Shown here in pieces: positions 53,365 through 62,032 of a stretch of DNA of 64,000 nt. This DNA comes from DASWED01 sp036394995 (lineage in GTDB: Bacteria > Actinomycetota > UBA4738 > JACQTL01). Position numbers and translations under genes: made by a program. Under the pieces are notes generated by a model. The model did not search any database, was not told the origin of the DNA, and worked only from the letters and a program-made list of their open reading frames with translations. How positions within the stretch are numbered: the first letter of the stretch is position 1; every line of letters starts with the position of its first letter. The DNA is taken from contig DASWED010000111.1 in assembly GCA_036394995.1 (NCBI GenBank), positions 77,515 to 141,514 on the forward strand, given 5' to 3'.

Positions 53365-53370
53365 TACGCT
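53365..53370 (+). promoter_or_regulatory. Putative -10 box (TACGCT) for the second LCP gene
   Basis: TACGCT lies 9 bases before the TTG at 53380 and lies downstream of the alternative GTG at 53344, which supports the TTG as the real start. Confidence 0.35.
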
Positions 53371-53379
53371 TGCCTCAGT

Positions 53380-54861
53380 TTGGCCACCACCACCGAGCCA
53401 CGACCACTGCAGGCGAACGACCCTGCCCCGAGACCGGCCGCGCCCTCCAGACGGCGCCGCCGCTGGCCCATCGCGATCTTCCTCGTCATCACGATGCTGG
53501 CCTCGCTCGGCGTGGCCGCCGGCTCCGCGTACGGGATCTTCCTGTACAAGAAGGCAGACAACACCCTCCGCAGGTGGCAGCAGCCCCGGGATGGGGGGCC
53601 GGGCGGCGGGGTCCTTCCGACGCCGATCCCGACCGGCGTCGTGACCGGCGACTGCGAGGAGACGTGCACCTACATGGTGCTGGGCAGCGACTCCAGGGCG
53701 GGCCTGTCGAAGGAGCAGCAGGAGCTGTGGGGATCGCCGGACGACCCGCGGGTCGCGGGTCGGCGGTCGGACACCATCCTGGTGATGCGACTCGACCCGC
53801 GGCAGCAGAAGGCCATCGTGCTGTCGTTCCCGCGCGATCTCTGGGTGCGCGTCCCCGGGCACGGAATGGGCAAGATCACGTCGGCGTTCGAGGACGGTCC
53901 CTACCGGACCGCGGAGGTGATCAGGAACCTGACGGGCATCAAGGTCGACCACTTCATCGTGGTGAACCTGGCCGGGTTCCAGCATGTGGTCGAGGCCATC
54001 GGCGGGGTCCCCATCTGCATCGACCGACCGCTGATCGACACCGAGTTCACGGGCCTGAACCTCCCGCGCGCCGGCTGCTACAACCTGGATCCGGTCCAGG
54101 CCCTGGCGTTCGTGCGGGCGCGCCACGTCGAGTGCGAGAGCGGCCCCCCGGATTTCAACCGGATCGCGCGCCAGCAGCAGTTCCTTCGCGCCGTGCTGGT
54201 GAGATCCCTCCAGCCCTCGATGGTCGTGCGCGCCGAGGCGATCATCTCGGCGGTCCTCAGCAACATCTTCGTGGACCCGAAGCTGGCGGACAAGGGCCTC
54301 CCGGAGCTCATGTACCTGGTGAAGAAGCTCCAGGGGATCAACACCGGCGCCGTGGACTTCCGCTCGGTGCCCGGGAACCCCTTCGCGACGGTCGAGACGC
54401 CGGAGGGCACGAAGGACGTCGTCACGCTCCTGCCCGAGGCCAAGGAGCTGTTCAAGCGGATCCGGCAGGGAAAGCCGCTGGGCAGCCTGGGTCTCTCCGG
54501 GCAGAACTCGCCCCCCTCACCCGCGGTGGTCAGGGTGGGTGTCGTGGACAGCGCCTCGAACGGGATCGCCCAGCGGGTCTACGACTACCTGAAGGAGTCC
54601 GCATTCGACATCCAGCCGCTGACCACGTCGAACCCGTATGGCGTCTCCGGCCCGACCATCCTCTTCGCGCGATCGCCTCAGGGGAAGGCCGCGGCGGACG
54701 TGGTCCACGGGTTCCTGGGGTCCGTCCCGGAGCAGCCGGCGCCGCCCGGGACGATGAATGGCCTCGACGTCGCGGTCGTCGTCCCCAGCACGTACGGGGG
54801 GCAGCCGATCTCGTCGCCGGCGCCACCGGGGTCCGGGGGCGGGACCTCATCGTGCGGATGA
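53380..54861 (+). CDS. LytR-CpsA-Psr (LCP) family glycan ligase, tandem paralogue
   Basis: A 493-residue paralogue of the preceding LCP protein. It has a transmembrane helix at about 30-55, LGSDSR, RRSDTILVMRL, SFPRDLWVRVP and DFNRIARQQQFL, then a LytR_C domain. The TTG at 53380 is chosen because from there the N-terminus aligns without a gap to the first LCP (both have 31 residues up to RRWPI) and a TACGCT box lies 9 bases upstream. The GTG at 53344 would add 12 unmatched residues. It probably attaches the same or a related surface polymer. Confidence 0.9.
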   Translation: MATTTEPRPLQANDPAPRPAAPSRRRRRWPIAIFLVITMLASLGVAAGSAYGIFLYKKADNTLRRWQQPRDGGPGGGVLPTPIPTGVVTGDCEETCTYMVLGSDSRAGLSKEQQELWGSPDDPRVAGRRSDTILVMRLDPRQQKAIVLSFPRDLWVRVPGHGMGKITSAFEDGPYRTAEVIRNLTGIKVDHFIVVNLAGFQHVVEAIGGVPICIDRPLIDTEFTGLNLPRAGCYNLDPVQALAFVRARHVECESGPPDFNRIARQQQFLRAVLVRSLQPSMVVRAEAIISAVLSNIFVDPKLADKGLPELMYLVKKLQGINTGAVDFRSVPGNPFATVETPEGTKDVVTLLPEAKELFKRIRQGKPLGSLGLSGQNSPPSPAVVRVGVVDSASNGIAQRVYDYLKESAFDIQPLTTSNPYGVSGPTILFARSPQGKAAADVVHGFLGSVPEQPAPPGTMNGLDVAVVVPSTYGGQPISSPAPPGSGGGTSSCG

Positions 54862-54873
54862 GCGGATGATCAG

Positions 54874-55932
54874 GTGAAGGCGCTGGTCCTCTCGGGAGGG
54901 GAGGGGTCCCGCCTCCGGCCGATCACCCACACGAACGCGAAGCAGCTCATCCCCATCGCGAACACGCCGATCCTGTTCCACGCCCTGCAGGCCATCGCCG
55001 ACGCCGGGATTCGGGAGGTCGGGATCGTGGTGGGGCACACCGCGGAGGAGGTCAGGGGCGCGGTCGGGGACGGTTCGGCCTGGGGGCTGGCCGTCACCTA
55101 CATCCCGCAGGAGGCGCCGCTCGGTCTGGCCCACGCCGTCCTCACGGCGGAGGGCTACCTGGGCGACGACCCCTTCGTGATGTACCTGGGGGACAACGTG
55201 CTCCTCGAGGGCCTCAAGGGGTTCGTTGAGGAGTTCGAACGCCACCACCCGGCCGCGCAGATCTTCCTGGCGAAGGTCCCCGAGCCGGAGCGGTTCGGCG
55301 TGGCCGTCCTCGACGGCGACCGCGTCACCAGGCTGGTGGAGAAGCCGCAGGAGCACATCTCGGACCTGGCGCTGGTCGGCGTGTACCTGTTCGACCGTTC
55401 GATCGTGGACGCGGCCAGGACCCTCCAGCCTTCGTGGCGCGGCGAGCTCGAGATCACCGACGCCATCCAGCGCCTCATCGACGACGGACGGCCCGTCCGG
55501 GCCGCGATGGTGAACGGGTGGTGGAAGGACACCGGACGGCCCGAGGACCTGCTCGAGGCGAACCGGATGATGCTCCAGCAGCTCGAGCCCCGCGTGGACG
55601 GCGACGTCGACTCCGACTCGAGCCTCACCGGCATCGTGGTGGTGGAGCGGGGCGCGAAGGTCATCCGCTCGGAGATCCGGGGCCCGGCGATCGTCGGGGA
55701 GGGCTCGGTGGTGGAGGACTCCGTGGTCGGTCCCCACGCCTCGATCTCCTACAGCTGTGTCGTGCGCGGGTCGGGGGTGCAGGACTCGATCGTGATGGAG
55801 CAGTGCACGATCGTCGACGTGAGGAGCATGGCGGGCTCCATCCTGGGCAAGGAGGTCGAGGTCCGCCGGGGCTCGGAGGCCGGTGCCCTCCGGCTGATCG
55901 TGGGCGACCACGGCCGGGTCCAGATCACCTGA
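54874..55932 (+). CDS. rfbA: Glucose-1-phosphate thymidylyltransferase (long form)
   Basis: A 352-residue nucleotidyltransferase. LSGGEGSRLRPITHTNAKQL (7-26) is the nucleotide-binding signature; VMYLGDNVLLEG holds the metal Asp, and EKPQEHISDLALVGVYLF and GWWKDTGRPEDLLEAN are sugar-site motifs. The last 110 residues form a left-handed beta-helix, as in the long (StrD-like) RfbA forms. It makes dTDP-glucose from dTTP and glucose 1-phosphate, the first step of dTDP-L-rhamnose synthesis completed by rfbC-rfbB-rfbD at 59.7-62 kb. The start 13 bases after the LCP stop suggests co-transcription. Confidence 0.92.
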   Translation: MKALVLSGGEGSRLRPITHTNAKQLIPIANTPILFHALQAIADAGIREVGIVVGHTAEEVRGAVGDGSAWGLAVTYIPQEAPLGLAHAVLTAEGYLGDDPFVMYLGDNVLLEGLKGFVEEFERHHPAAQIFLAKVPEPERFGVAVLDGDRVTRLVEKPQEHISDLALVGVYLFDRSIVDAARTLQPSWRGELEITDAIQRLIDDGRPVRAAMVNGWWKDTGRPEDLLEANRMMLQQLEPRVDGDVDSDSSLTGIVVVERGAKVIRSEIRGPAIVGEGSVVEDSVVGPHASISYSCVVRGSGVQDSIVMEQCTIVDVRSMAGSILGKEVEVRRGSEAGALRLIVGDHGRVQIT

Positions 55933-55968
55933 GCCGCCAACACCCTTCCCCGCGGCGCCCGCCGGCCG

Positions 55969-55974
55969 TATCCT
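55969..55974 (+). promoter_or_regulatory. Putative -10 box (TATCCT) for the Clp_N gene
   Basis: TATCCT lies 9 bases before the GTG at 55984, predicting a leader of about 3 bases; no Shine-Dalgarno is visible. Confidence 0.3.
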
Positions 55975-55983
55975 CGAACCGAG

Positions 55984-56673
55984 GTGTTCGAGCGCTTCAC
56001 GGAACGGGCCCGCAGGGTCGTGGTCCTCGCCCAGACCGAGGCGAGGGTGCTCAACCACACGTACATCGGGACGGAGCACCTCCTGCTCGGCCTCATCCAC
56101 GACGGCGAGGGGGTGGCGGCGAACGCCCTCGAGTCGCTGGGCGTGGAGCTGGTCGCCGTGCGGGAGATGGTCCTGGAGATGGTGGGACAGGGCGACAACC
56201 CCCCGACCGGCCACATCCCGTTCACGCCGCACGCCAAGAAGGTGCTCGAGATGTCGCTGCGGGAGGCGCTCGAGATGGGCCACCGCTACATCGGGACCGA
56301 ACACATCCTCCTGGGCCTGGTCCGGGAGGGGGAGGGCGTCGCCGCGCAGGTGCTCCGCAAGCAGGGGGTGGGCCTGAAGCCGGTTCGCGCCAAGGTCGCC
56401 GAGCTCCTCGCGGCCGGCCAGGGCGACCCGGAGGGAGAGCCGCACGTTCGCCTGCGCCCGGAACGGCTCGCCGCGGCGGCTCGGCCGTCGCCCGATGTCC
56501 CCGAGCTGCCCCCCACCTGCCCGACGTGCCGCGCGGACCTCACGGTGTCGGCCCGGTCCCGGTTCGGCACGGTCGCCGAACAGGGCGGCGAGCGGACGGC
56601 CGAGGTGATCTGGCTGTTCTGCGGGGCCTGCGGCCGGCTGCTCGCGGCGAAGCTCCCGGACGAGAAGGCCTGA
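55984..56673 (+). CDS. Stand-alone Clp N-domain protein with C-terminal zinc ribbon
   Basis: A 229-residue protein. Two Clp_N (R-domain) repeats (about 1-70 and 76-147) closely match ClpC: FTERARRVVVLAQTEA, YIGTEHLLLGLIHDGEGVA and YIGTEHILLGLVREGEGVA. There is no AAA ATPase. Instead the tail has a four-Cys zinc ribbon (Cys179, Cys182, Cys213, Cys216; CPTC...CGAC). Such proteins may bind substrates or adaptors of ClpC, or compete with it; that role is inferred. The GTG start is within 10 bases of a TATCCT box. Confidence 0.82.
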   Translation: MFERFTERARRVVVLAQTEARVLNHTYIGTEHLLLGLIHDGEGVAANALESLGVELVAVREMVLEMVGQGDNPPTGHIPFTPHAKKVLEMSLREALEMGHRYIGTEHILLGLVREGEGVAAQVLRKQGVGLKPVRAKVAELLAAGQGDPEGEPHVRLRPERLAAAARPSPDVPELPPTCPTCRADLTVSARSRFGTVAEQGGERTAEVIWLFCGACGRLLAAKLPDEKA

Positions 56674-56686
56674 GGAGACTCCGGGG

Positions 56687-58867
56687 TCAGCGCACGGCCA
56701 GCACCGCGCACAGCACGCCGGTGGCGGCGGGGGCCTCCTCGCCGTAGGAGAGCAGGCCCATGGCCCGGGGATCGTTCACCTTCGTCCAGCCCTCGGGGGT
56801 CAGGCGGAACGTCTCCTGTTCGAGGATCCGGAAGGGGCTTCGCCGGATCAGCTCCTCCCACGAGTCGGCGTCGTACTGGAACATCCAGCCCCGCTCCTCG
56901 CGCCGCCCGAACGGAACCGAGATCAACACCCGGCCCGAGGGGGCCAGGACCCGGGCCATCTCCTCCAGGGACCGCGCGGCGGCGCCGGGGTCCTTCTGCT
57001 GGAACGGCAGCCCGTACCGGGTGTTGTCGAACCCCACGTGCTCCAGGGTGGACAGGCAGCACACCAGGTCGAACGAGCCGCTCCGGTACGGGAGGTCCCG
57101 GATGTCGGCCCGCACGCGCTGCATGCCGGGGACCGAGAGGACGGCGATGTCGAGGCCGTGGAGCGAGGGGATCCCCAGCTCGAGCAGGGCCGTGAGGTAC
57201 ACGCCGGACGCGAACGCGTAGCCCAGGTCCAGGACCCGGCGCTCGCCCTCGTACCGCGAGACCATCCATGGGATCTCCACCACCCGCTCGGTGGTGTTCG
57301 GTGCGGAGAGGGTCTCGCCGGGGGGGATCGTGAAGGGGTGGGGGGAGTGGGCCCGTTCCCGCAGCACCTGCTCGAGGGTCAGGACCTCCTGGAACTCCCG
57401 GCTGGTGAGCAGGCGCCGGACCAGCCCGGCCCGGGTGAGCTTGCCGCCGAACGCCAGCTCGGCGTGGGCGTGCCGGAGGGCCTCGGGCTCCGCCGGCCGC
57501 CGCAGGATCATCCGGTACAGGAGGTCCACGTAGGCCGTGACGCCGTCCTGGCCCAGCGTGGCCCCGGCCAGGTCGTCGATGCGGGGGCGCTGCCGGGCGT
57601 GCAGGGACTGCTGTTCGGCCCAGGTCAGGGGCCGACCGGGACGGTGCTCCTCCGGCAGGATCATGGTCGCGGGGTTCTCCTGGCCGCCGACCTCGCGGGC
57701 GAACGAGATGTACAGGTCCCGGCACCGGTTCGGGTCCAGGAACTCGTGAGCGTAGGCCCGGGCATGCTCCTCGACCCCCGCCCGGAACACGGGGTCGCGG
57801 GCCAGGTGCAGCAGGTGCTGACCGACCTGTTCGTCCTGCGGACCATCGATCTCCACCTTGAGCGCGACGTCGGGTGGGAGCTCCGCCCACGAGGCGTAGT
57901 TGTTCACGATCACTGCTCGGCCCTCGGCGAGCGACCGGGCCAGCGTACCGGAGGTCTCACCGGCCGTCGGGTACCGCAGGTTGATGATCGCGTCGCAGGC
58001 CCGCATCGCGATGTAGAACTTCTCGAGGTCGACGTAGCCGGCCATCCGAACGGAGTCGCGGAGTCCCACCTGGTCCACCAGCCGGCCCAGGGCCCCGCCC
58101 GTGTGGTCGGCCCCCACCATCATCAGCACGGCGTCCGGGAACTCCTGGTGCAGGGCCCAGAAGCCGCGGACCACCGCCCCCGGCTGCTTGGGCCGGGTGA
58201 TGAACCCGAAGTGGCCCACCACGAACGCCTCCGGCGGGAGCTTCAGCCGCCGCCGGGCCTCCTCCCGGTCGATCCCCTCCACGGCCCCGGGGGGCTCGCC
58301 TGCATGGTGGGGGATGACCACCAGCGGCACGTTCGGCGCCGCCTCGCGCATGCGGTCCGCAGCGTCCTGGCTGTGCACCACGATGCCCCGGGCCTTCTGG
58401 GCCACGTGCGCCGTGAGCGGGAACAGGAACTTCTCGTAGTCGGTGGCGATGGCGTTCCGGCGGAGGTTGGCCAGCCGGGTTCCCCGTTCGCCGTACTCGC
58501 CGTGGAGGATGCCCTCGTACCGGGCATCGTCCCCGCCGGCCTCGATCGTGACGTGCGCGATGAGGTGGTGGAGCACCGCGTCGTGGAACACCGCGATCTC
58601 GGGGTTCTTGCGGGCCAGTGTGTAGATGTACTCGTGGTACGGGTTGTTCCCCAGGTGGTAGTAGACGGCGTCGTATGCCTCCCGGTAGAAGACGACCGGG
58701 TCCCGGAGCTTCGCTCCCTCCGGCACGTGGGGCTTGCGGAACGCGCCGGGCCGGGGGCACACCACGTCGATCTCCACCTTCTGGGCCAGGTACGGGACGA
58801 TCTCGGTGGTGTAGTCGGAGATGCCGGAGGGGATCGGCGGCAGCGGGCTGAACCAGGCCAGTTTCAA
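56687..58867 (-). CDS. Fusion protein: GT4 glycosyltransferase - DUF4214 - methyltransferase
   Basis: A 726-residue fusion. Residues 1-400 are a GT-B glycosyltransferase of family 4 (MKLAWFSPLPPIPSGISDYT; VGHFGFITRPKQPG; the acceptor loop LRYPTAGETSGTLARSLAEG with its conserved Glu). A DUF4214-like helical segment follows at about 440-515 (VTAYVDLLYRMILRRPAEPE). The C-terminal 190 residues are a class I SAM methyltransferase (RVLDLGYAFASGVYL; FDLVCCLSTLEHVG). It probably adds and modifies a sugar on the surface glycan. Its start is 15 bases from the coiled-coil gene upstream. Confidence 0.85.
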   Translation of the reverse strand: MKLAWFSPLPPIPSGISDYTTEIVPYLAQKVEIDVVCPRPGAFRKPHVPEGAKLRDPVVFYREAYDAVYYHLGNNPYHEYIYTLARKNPEIAVFHDAVLHHLIAHVTIEAGGDDARYEGILHGEYGERGTRLANLRRNAIATDYEKFLFPLTAHVAQKARGIVVHSQDAADRMREAAPNVPLVVIPHHAGEPPGAVEGIDREEARRRLKLPPEAFVVGHFGFITRPKQPGAVVRGFWALHQEFPDAVLMMVGADHTGGALGRLVDQVGLRDSVRMAGYVDLEKFYIAMRACDAIINLRYPTAGETSGTLARSLAEGRAVIVNNYASWAELPPDVALKVEIDGPQDEQVGQHLLHLARDPVFRAGVEEHARAYAHEFLDPNRCRDLYISFAREVGGQENPATMILPEEHRPGRPLTWAEQQSLHARQRPRIDDLAGATLGQDGVTAYVDLLYRMILRRPAEPEALRHAHAELAFGGKLTRAGLVRRLLTSREFQEVLTLEQVLRERAHSPHPFTIPPGETLSAPNTTERVVEIPWMVSRYEGERRVLDLGYAFASGVYLTALLELGIPSLHGLDIAVLSVPGMQRVRADIRDLPYRSGSFDLVCCLSTLEHVGFDNTRYGLPFQQKDPGAAARSLEEMARVLAPSGRVLISVPFGRREERGWMFQYDADSWEELIRRSPFRILEQETFRLTPEGWTKVNDPRAMGLLSYGEEAPAATGVLCAVLAVR

Positions 58868-58882
58868 GGAACCGGCTCCCGC

Positions 58883-59575
58883 CTAGTCGGGCCGGCGCGA
58901 CGCGGGCGCGACCGCGGGAGCCGAGGCGGCGATCCTGCCGTTCCCGTCTGCGCCGCCGGTGGCTCCCTCGTCGCGCTCGGGGCGGGGGCTCTCGGCGGCC
59001 TCGTCGCCGGTCTCCGCGGATGCGATCTCGGGGAGCTCCGCCCGGGCCCGGTCCCCCACGTCCCTGAGCTCGGGGTCGGACACCTGGCGGAGCCGGCCCA
59101 TCTCCTCGCGAAGCTGCACCAGCTGCTCCTCCACGGCGTTCAGGCGTTCGCCGGTGCGAGCCGACACCCCCTCGATCCGCCGGTCGAGCTCCTGCAGGAT
59201 GATCTCGGTCCGCTCCAGGACGTCCTTCACGATCCGCTCGTAGAACCCGTCCCGCCGGGCCGCCACCCGGCCCTCCAGGTAGTCCAGCCGGGTCTCCCGC
59301 TCCATCAGCTCGTACCCCAGGGCCTTCAGGTAGCGCTTCCTGGCCCGGCGCGCGCGGAGCCGGTTGACCAGCGAGTTCGGCAGCAGTTTCACCGCGATCC
59401 GGCGGAAGACCCCCCGGATCGGCGAGAGCTTCAGCCAGAGCAGCCGGAGCAGCAGGCCGAGCGTGATCCTGCTGGCCCCCCCGGCGGATTCCAGGATGCG
59501 AACGCGCAGGCCCCGGTACCAATCGACGAACCGATCGGGCAGCAGCTTCTTCGCCAGGTCGCGATGCTTGGCCAT
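58883..59575 (-). CDS. Coiled-coil protein of unknown function in the glycan locus
   Basis: A 230-residue protein with a basic, amphipathic first half (LLPDRFVDWYRGLRVRILES; LLLRLLWLKLSPIRGVFRRI) that may contact the membrane. A heptad-like segment follows (RTEIILQELDRRIEGVSART, then LNAVEEQLVQLREEMGRLRQ), and the tail is acidic and disordered. Such proteins sit next to glycosyltransferases in O-antigen loci and can control chain length, but no family is recognised. ATG at 59575 is preferred; GTG at 59596 is an alternative. Confidence 0.65.
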   Translation of the reverse strand: MAKHRDLAKKLLPDRFVDWYRGLRVRILESAGGASRITLGLLLRLLWLKLSPIRGVFRRIAVKLLPNSLVNRLRARRARKRYLKALGYELMERETRLDYLEGRVAARRDGFYERIVKDVLERTEIILQELDRRIEGVSARTGERLNAVEEQLVQLREEMGRLRQVSDPELRDVGDRARAELPEIASAETGDEAAESPRPERDEGATGGADGNGRIAASAPAVAPASRRPD

Positions 59576-59748
59576 CGTGGGCACTGTAGCAGGCACCTGC
59601 CGGCCCGGACCGCAGCCTCAGGCGTCGTGCCGGCAGGAGGTCCGGCTCCCCGGGTTCGAGGGTCCCCGCTGCTAGACTTCGCTGGTCCGAGGCCATTTTC
59701 CTCGCGCGACCGAGCCACGAGCGACCACGAGCCACCGGGACCCAGCCA

Positions 59749-60213
59749 ATGAGCGACCTCATCGACGGCGTGTGGATCAAGCCCCTACGCGTGATCCCCG
59801 ACGAGCGGGGCCGCCTGATGGAGATCCTGCGGGCCGACGATGAAGGTTTCCGTGAGTTCGGACAGGTCTACCTGTCCACGACCTACCCTGGAGTGGTGAA
59901 GGCCTGGCACCTCCACAGGGTCCAGGACGACAACTTCTGCTGCGTGAAGGGAATGGTCAAGCTGGTGCTGTTCGACGGCAGGGAGGGCTCGCCGACGCAC
60001 GGGACACTGTCGGAGTACCACATCGGGGAGCACAACCCGCTGCTGATCCGGGTCCCGGCCGGGGTCCTGCACGGGTGGAAGTGCGTCTCGCAGGAGGAGG
60101 CCCTGGTCATCAACGTCCCGAACGAGCCGTACCACCACGAGCAGCCCGACGAATACCGGGTCCCCTGGAACTCGCCCGACGTTCCCTACTCGTGGGACAT
60201 CGAGTTCAAGTGA
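59749..60213 (+). CDS. rfbC: dTDP-4-dehydrorhamnose 3,5-epimerase family protein
   Basis: A 154-residue cupin of the RmlC type, shorter than the classical 180-residue enzyme. DERGRLMEILRADDEGF (18-34) and VVKAWHLHRVQDDNFCCVKG (about 49-68) are conserved; the WHxH His is the catalytic base position. The late LIRVPAGVLHGWKC strand is the second cupin motif. It epimerises the dTDP-4-keto sugar before reduction. Its stop overlaps the next gene (GTGA), giving the order rfbC-rfbB-rfbD. A short paralogue with a different keto-sugar substrate is possible. Confidence 0.82.
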   Translation: MSDLIDGVWIKPLRVIPDERGRLMEILRADDEGFREFGQVYLSTTYPGVVKAWHLHRVQDDNFCCVKGMVKLVLFDGREGSPTHGTLSEYHIGEHNPLLIRVPAGVLHGWKCVSQEEALVINVPNEPYHHEQPDEYRVPWNSPDVPYSWDIEFK

Positions 60214-61199
60214 CCGCCCGGGGACCGGCCGTCGATCGAACGCGATCGGAGCACGTCCTGGTCACCGGCGGCGCCGGGTTCGTGGGCTCGCACATCGTGG
60301 ATCTCCTGCTGGACCGCGACGGCCTCCGGGTCACCGTGCTCGACCGGCTGACGTACGCCGGGAACGTCGACAACCTGTCCCGGCACCGGGGGAACCCGCG
60401 GTTCGACTTCGTGCGGGGCGACGTGGCCGACCCCGAGGCCGTGGGGCGCCTGGTGGCGCGGTCCACCTCGGTGATCCACGCGGCCGCGGAGTCGTTCGTG
60501 GACCGGAGCATCGCGGACCCCGCCGAGTTCGTCCGGACGAACGTCCTGGGGACCCAGGTGGTCCTGGAGGCGTGCCACCGGGCCGAGAAGCACCTGCTGG
60601 TGGTCTCCACCGACGAGGTGTACGGGTCGGTCCGCCGGGGCGCGTTCACCGAGGACGACCCCCTGCTCCCGAACAGCCCGTACGCGGCCACGAAGGCCGG
60701 GGCCGACCTCCTGTGCCGGGCCTACCGGGTGACGTACGGGATGCCGGTGACCCTGGTCCGCGGAACGAACGCGTTCGGGCCCCGCCAGCATGTCGAGAAG
60801 GCCATCCCCACGTTCGCGCTGGCCGCGCTGGCCGGGGGGGAGGTGCCGGTGTACGGAGACGGGTCGAACCGGCGCGAATGGCTGCACGTCCTGGACTTCG
60901 CCCGCGCCGTGCTGACCGTGGAGGACTCCGGGCACCCGGGGGAGACGTACAACATCGGCGGAGGCCACGAGATCTCGAACCTGGAGCTGGCCCGGGACGT
61001 GTGCCGCCTGGCTGGCGCGTCGCCGTCGCTCATCGAGTTCGTCCCGGACCGTCCGGGGCACGACTTCCGGTACGCCCTGGACTGGACCCGCCTGGCCGAG
61101 CTGGGATGGAAGCCGGAGATCCGGTTCGCCGACGGGCTGGCCCGGACCGTGGACTGGTACCGGGACAACGCCGCGCGGCTGGGGGGGGGACGGCCATGA
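60210..61199 (+). CDS. rfbB: dTDP-glucose 4,6-dehydratase
   Basis: A 329-residue short-chain dehydrogenase/reductase-type NAD enzyme. The Rossmann motif is TGGAGFVG (19-26). STDEVYG holds the catalytic Thr134, Asp135 and Glu136 of dTDP-glucose dehydratases, and SPYAATKAG gives the Y158-x3-K162 pair. It converts dTDP-glucose to dTDP-4-keto-6-deoxyglucose. The GTG start overlaps the rfbC stop by 4 bases; the longer open frame from 60075 is a shadow. The next gene overlaps its stop (ATGA). Confidence 0.93.
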   Translation: MTARGPAVDRTRSEHVLVTGGAGFVGSHIVDLLLDRDGLRVTVLDRLTYAGNVDNLSRHRGNPRFDFVRGDVADPEAVGRLVARSTSVIHAAAESFVDRSIADPAEFVRTNVLGTQVVLEACHRAEKHLLVVSTDEVYGSVRRGAFTEDDPLLPNSPYAATKAGADLLCRAYRVTYGMPVTLVRGTNAFGPRQHVEKAIPTFALAALAGGEVPVYGDGSNRREWLHVLDFARAVLTVEDSGHPGETYNIGGGHEISNLELARDVCRLAGASPSLIEFVPDRPGHDFRYALDWTRLAELGWKPEIRFADGLARTVDWYRDNAARLGGGRP

Positions 61200-62032
61200 G
61201 GCTGGTGGTCACCGGCGCCGCGGGTGCCGTGGCCCGGGCCTTCCTGGCCGAGGTCCCCGGCCACCACGACGTCCACCCGTTCACGCACGCCGAACTCGAC
61301 GTGGGCGACCACCACGGGGTGATGCAGCGGGTGGTCCCGGTCAGGCCGGACGCGATCGTGAACCTCGCCGCGATGACCCGGGTGGACGACTGCGAGATCG
61401 AGCGCGAGGAGGCCTACCGGTCGAACACGATCGGCCCGCACAACCTGGCCCTGGCGGCCCGGCGGTGCGGGGCCGTGCTCCTGCACGTGTCCACCGACTA
61501 CGTGTTCGACGGCGAGAAGGGCGCGCCCTACGACGAGCTGGACCGCCCGAATCCGAGCTCCGTGTACGCCCGGACCAAGCTGGGGGGCGAGGTCATGGTC
61601 CGCCGGCACCTCCCCGAGCACTTCGTGGTGCGGACGGGCTGGGTGTTCGGCGGCGGGAACGACCACCTGTCGCGGACCGTCGCCGCCATGCGCGAGGGCG
61701 AGCCCGGGCGGGCCCTGGCCGACCGGGTGGGGACGCCGACGTTCGTCCGCCATCTGGCGGAGCGGCTCCTCCCGCTGGTGCTGACCGAGCGGTTCGGGAC
61801 CTACCACGTGGCCGGGCCGGAGCCGGCCAGCTGGTTCGACGTGCTGACCCGGATCCGGTTCCTGGAGGGCCTGCCGGTGTCCGTGGAGCGCCAGGAGGTC
61901 CAGGACCTCGACCTCCCCGCCGCCCGGCCGGCGAACTCCGCGCTCACCAGCCTGTTCACCGAGGACCTCGGCGTAGGGCCGCTGCCGTCCCTCGACGTCG
62001 CGCTGAAGGAGTTCATCGATGGCGCTGGATGA
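61196..62032 (+). CDS. rfbD: dTDP-4-dehydrorhamnose reductase
   Basis: A 278-residue NADPH reductase that makes dTDP-L-rhamnose. MRLVVTGAAGAVARAF is a slightly atypical Gly-rich loop (GAAGAVA rather than GANGQLG). VNLAAMTRVDDCE, VSTDYVFDG and SSVYARTKLGGE (Y-x3-K) are family motifs. Both ends overlap neighbours: ATGA with rfbB, and 14 bases with the permease gene. Together with rfbA at 54874 the set for dTDP-rhamnose is complete. Confidence 0.9.
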   Translation: MRLVVTGAAGAVARAFLAEVPGHHDVHPFTHAELDVGDHHGVMQRVVPVRPDAIVNLAAMTRVDDCEIEREEAYRSNTIGPHNLALAARRCGAVLLHVSTDYVFDGEKGAPYDELDRPNPSSVYARTKLGGEVMVRRHLPEHFVVRTGWVFGGGNDHLSRTVAAMREGEPGRALADRVGTPTFVRHLAERLLPLVLTERFGTYHVAGPEPASWFDVLTRIRFLEGLPVSVERQEVQDLDLPAARPANSALTSLFTEDLGVGPLPSLDVALKEFIDGAG

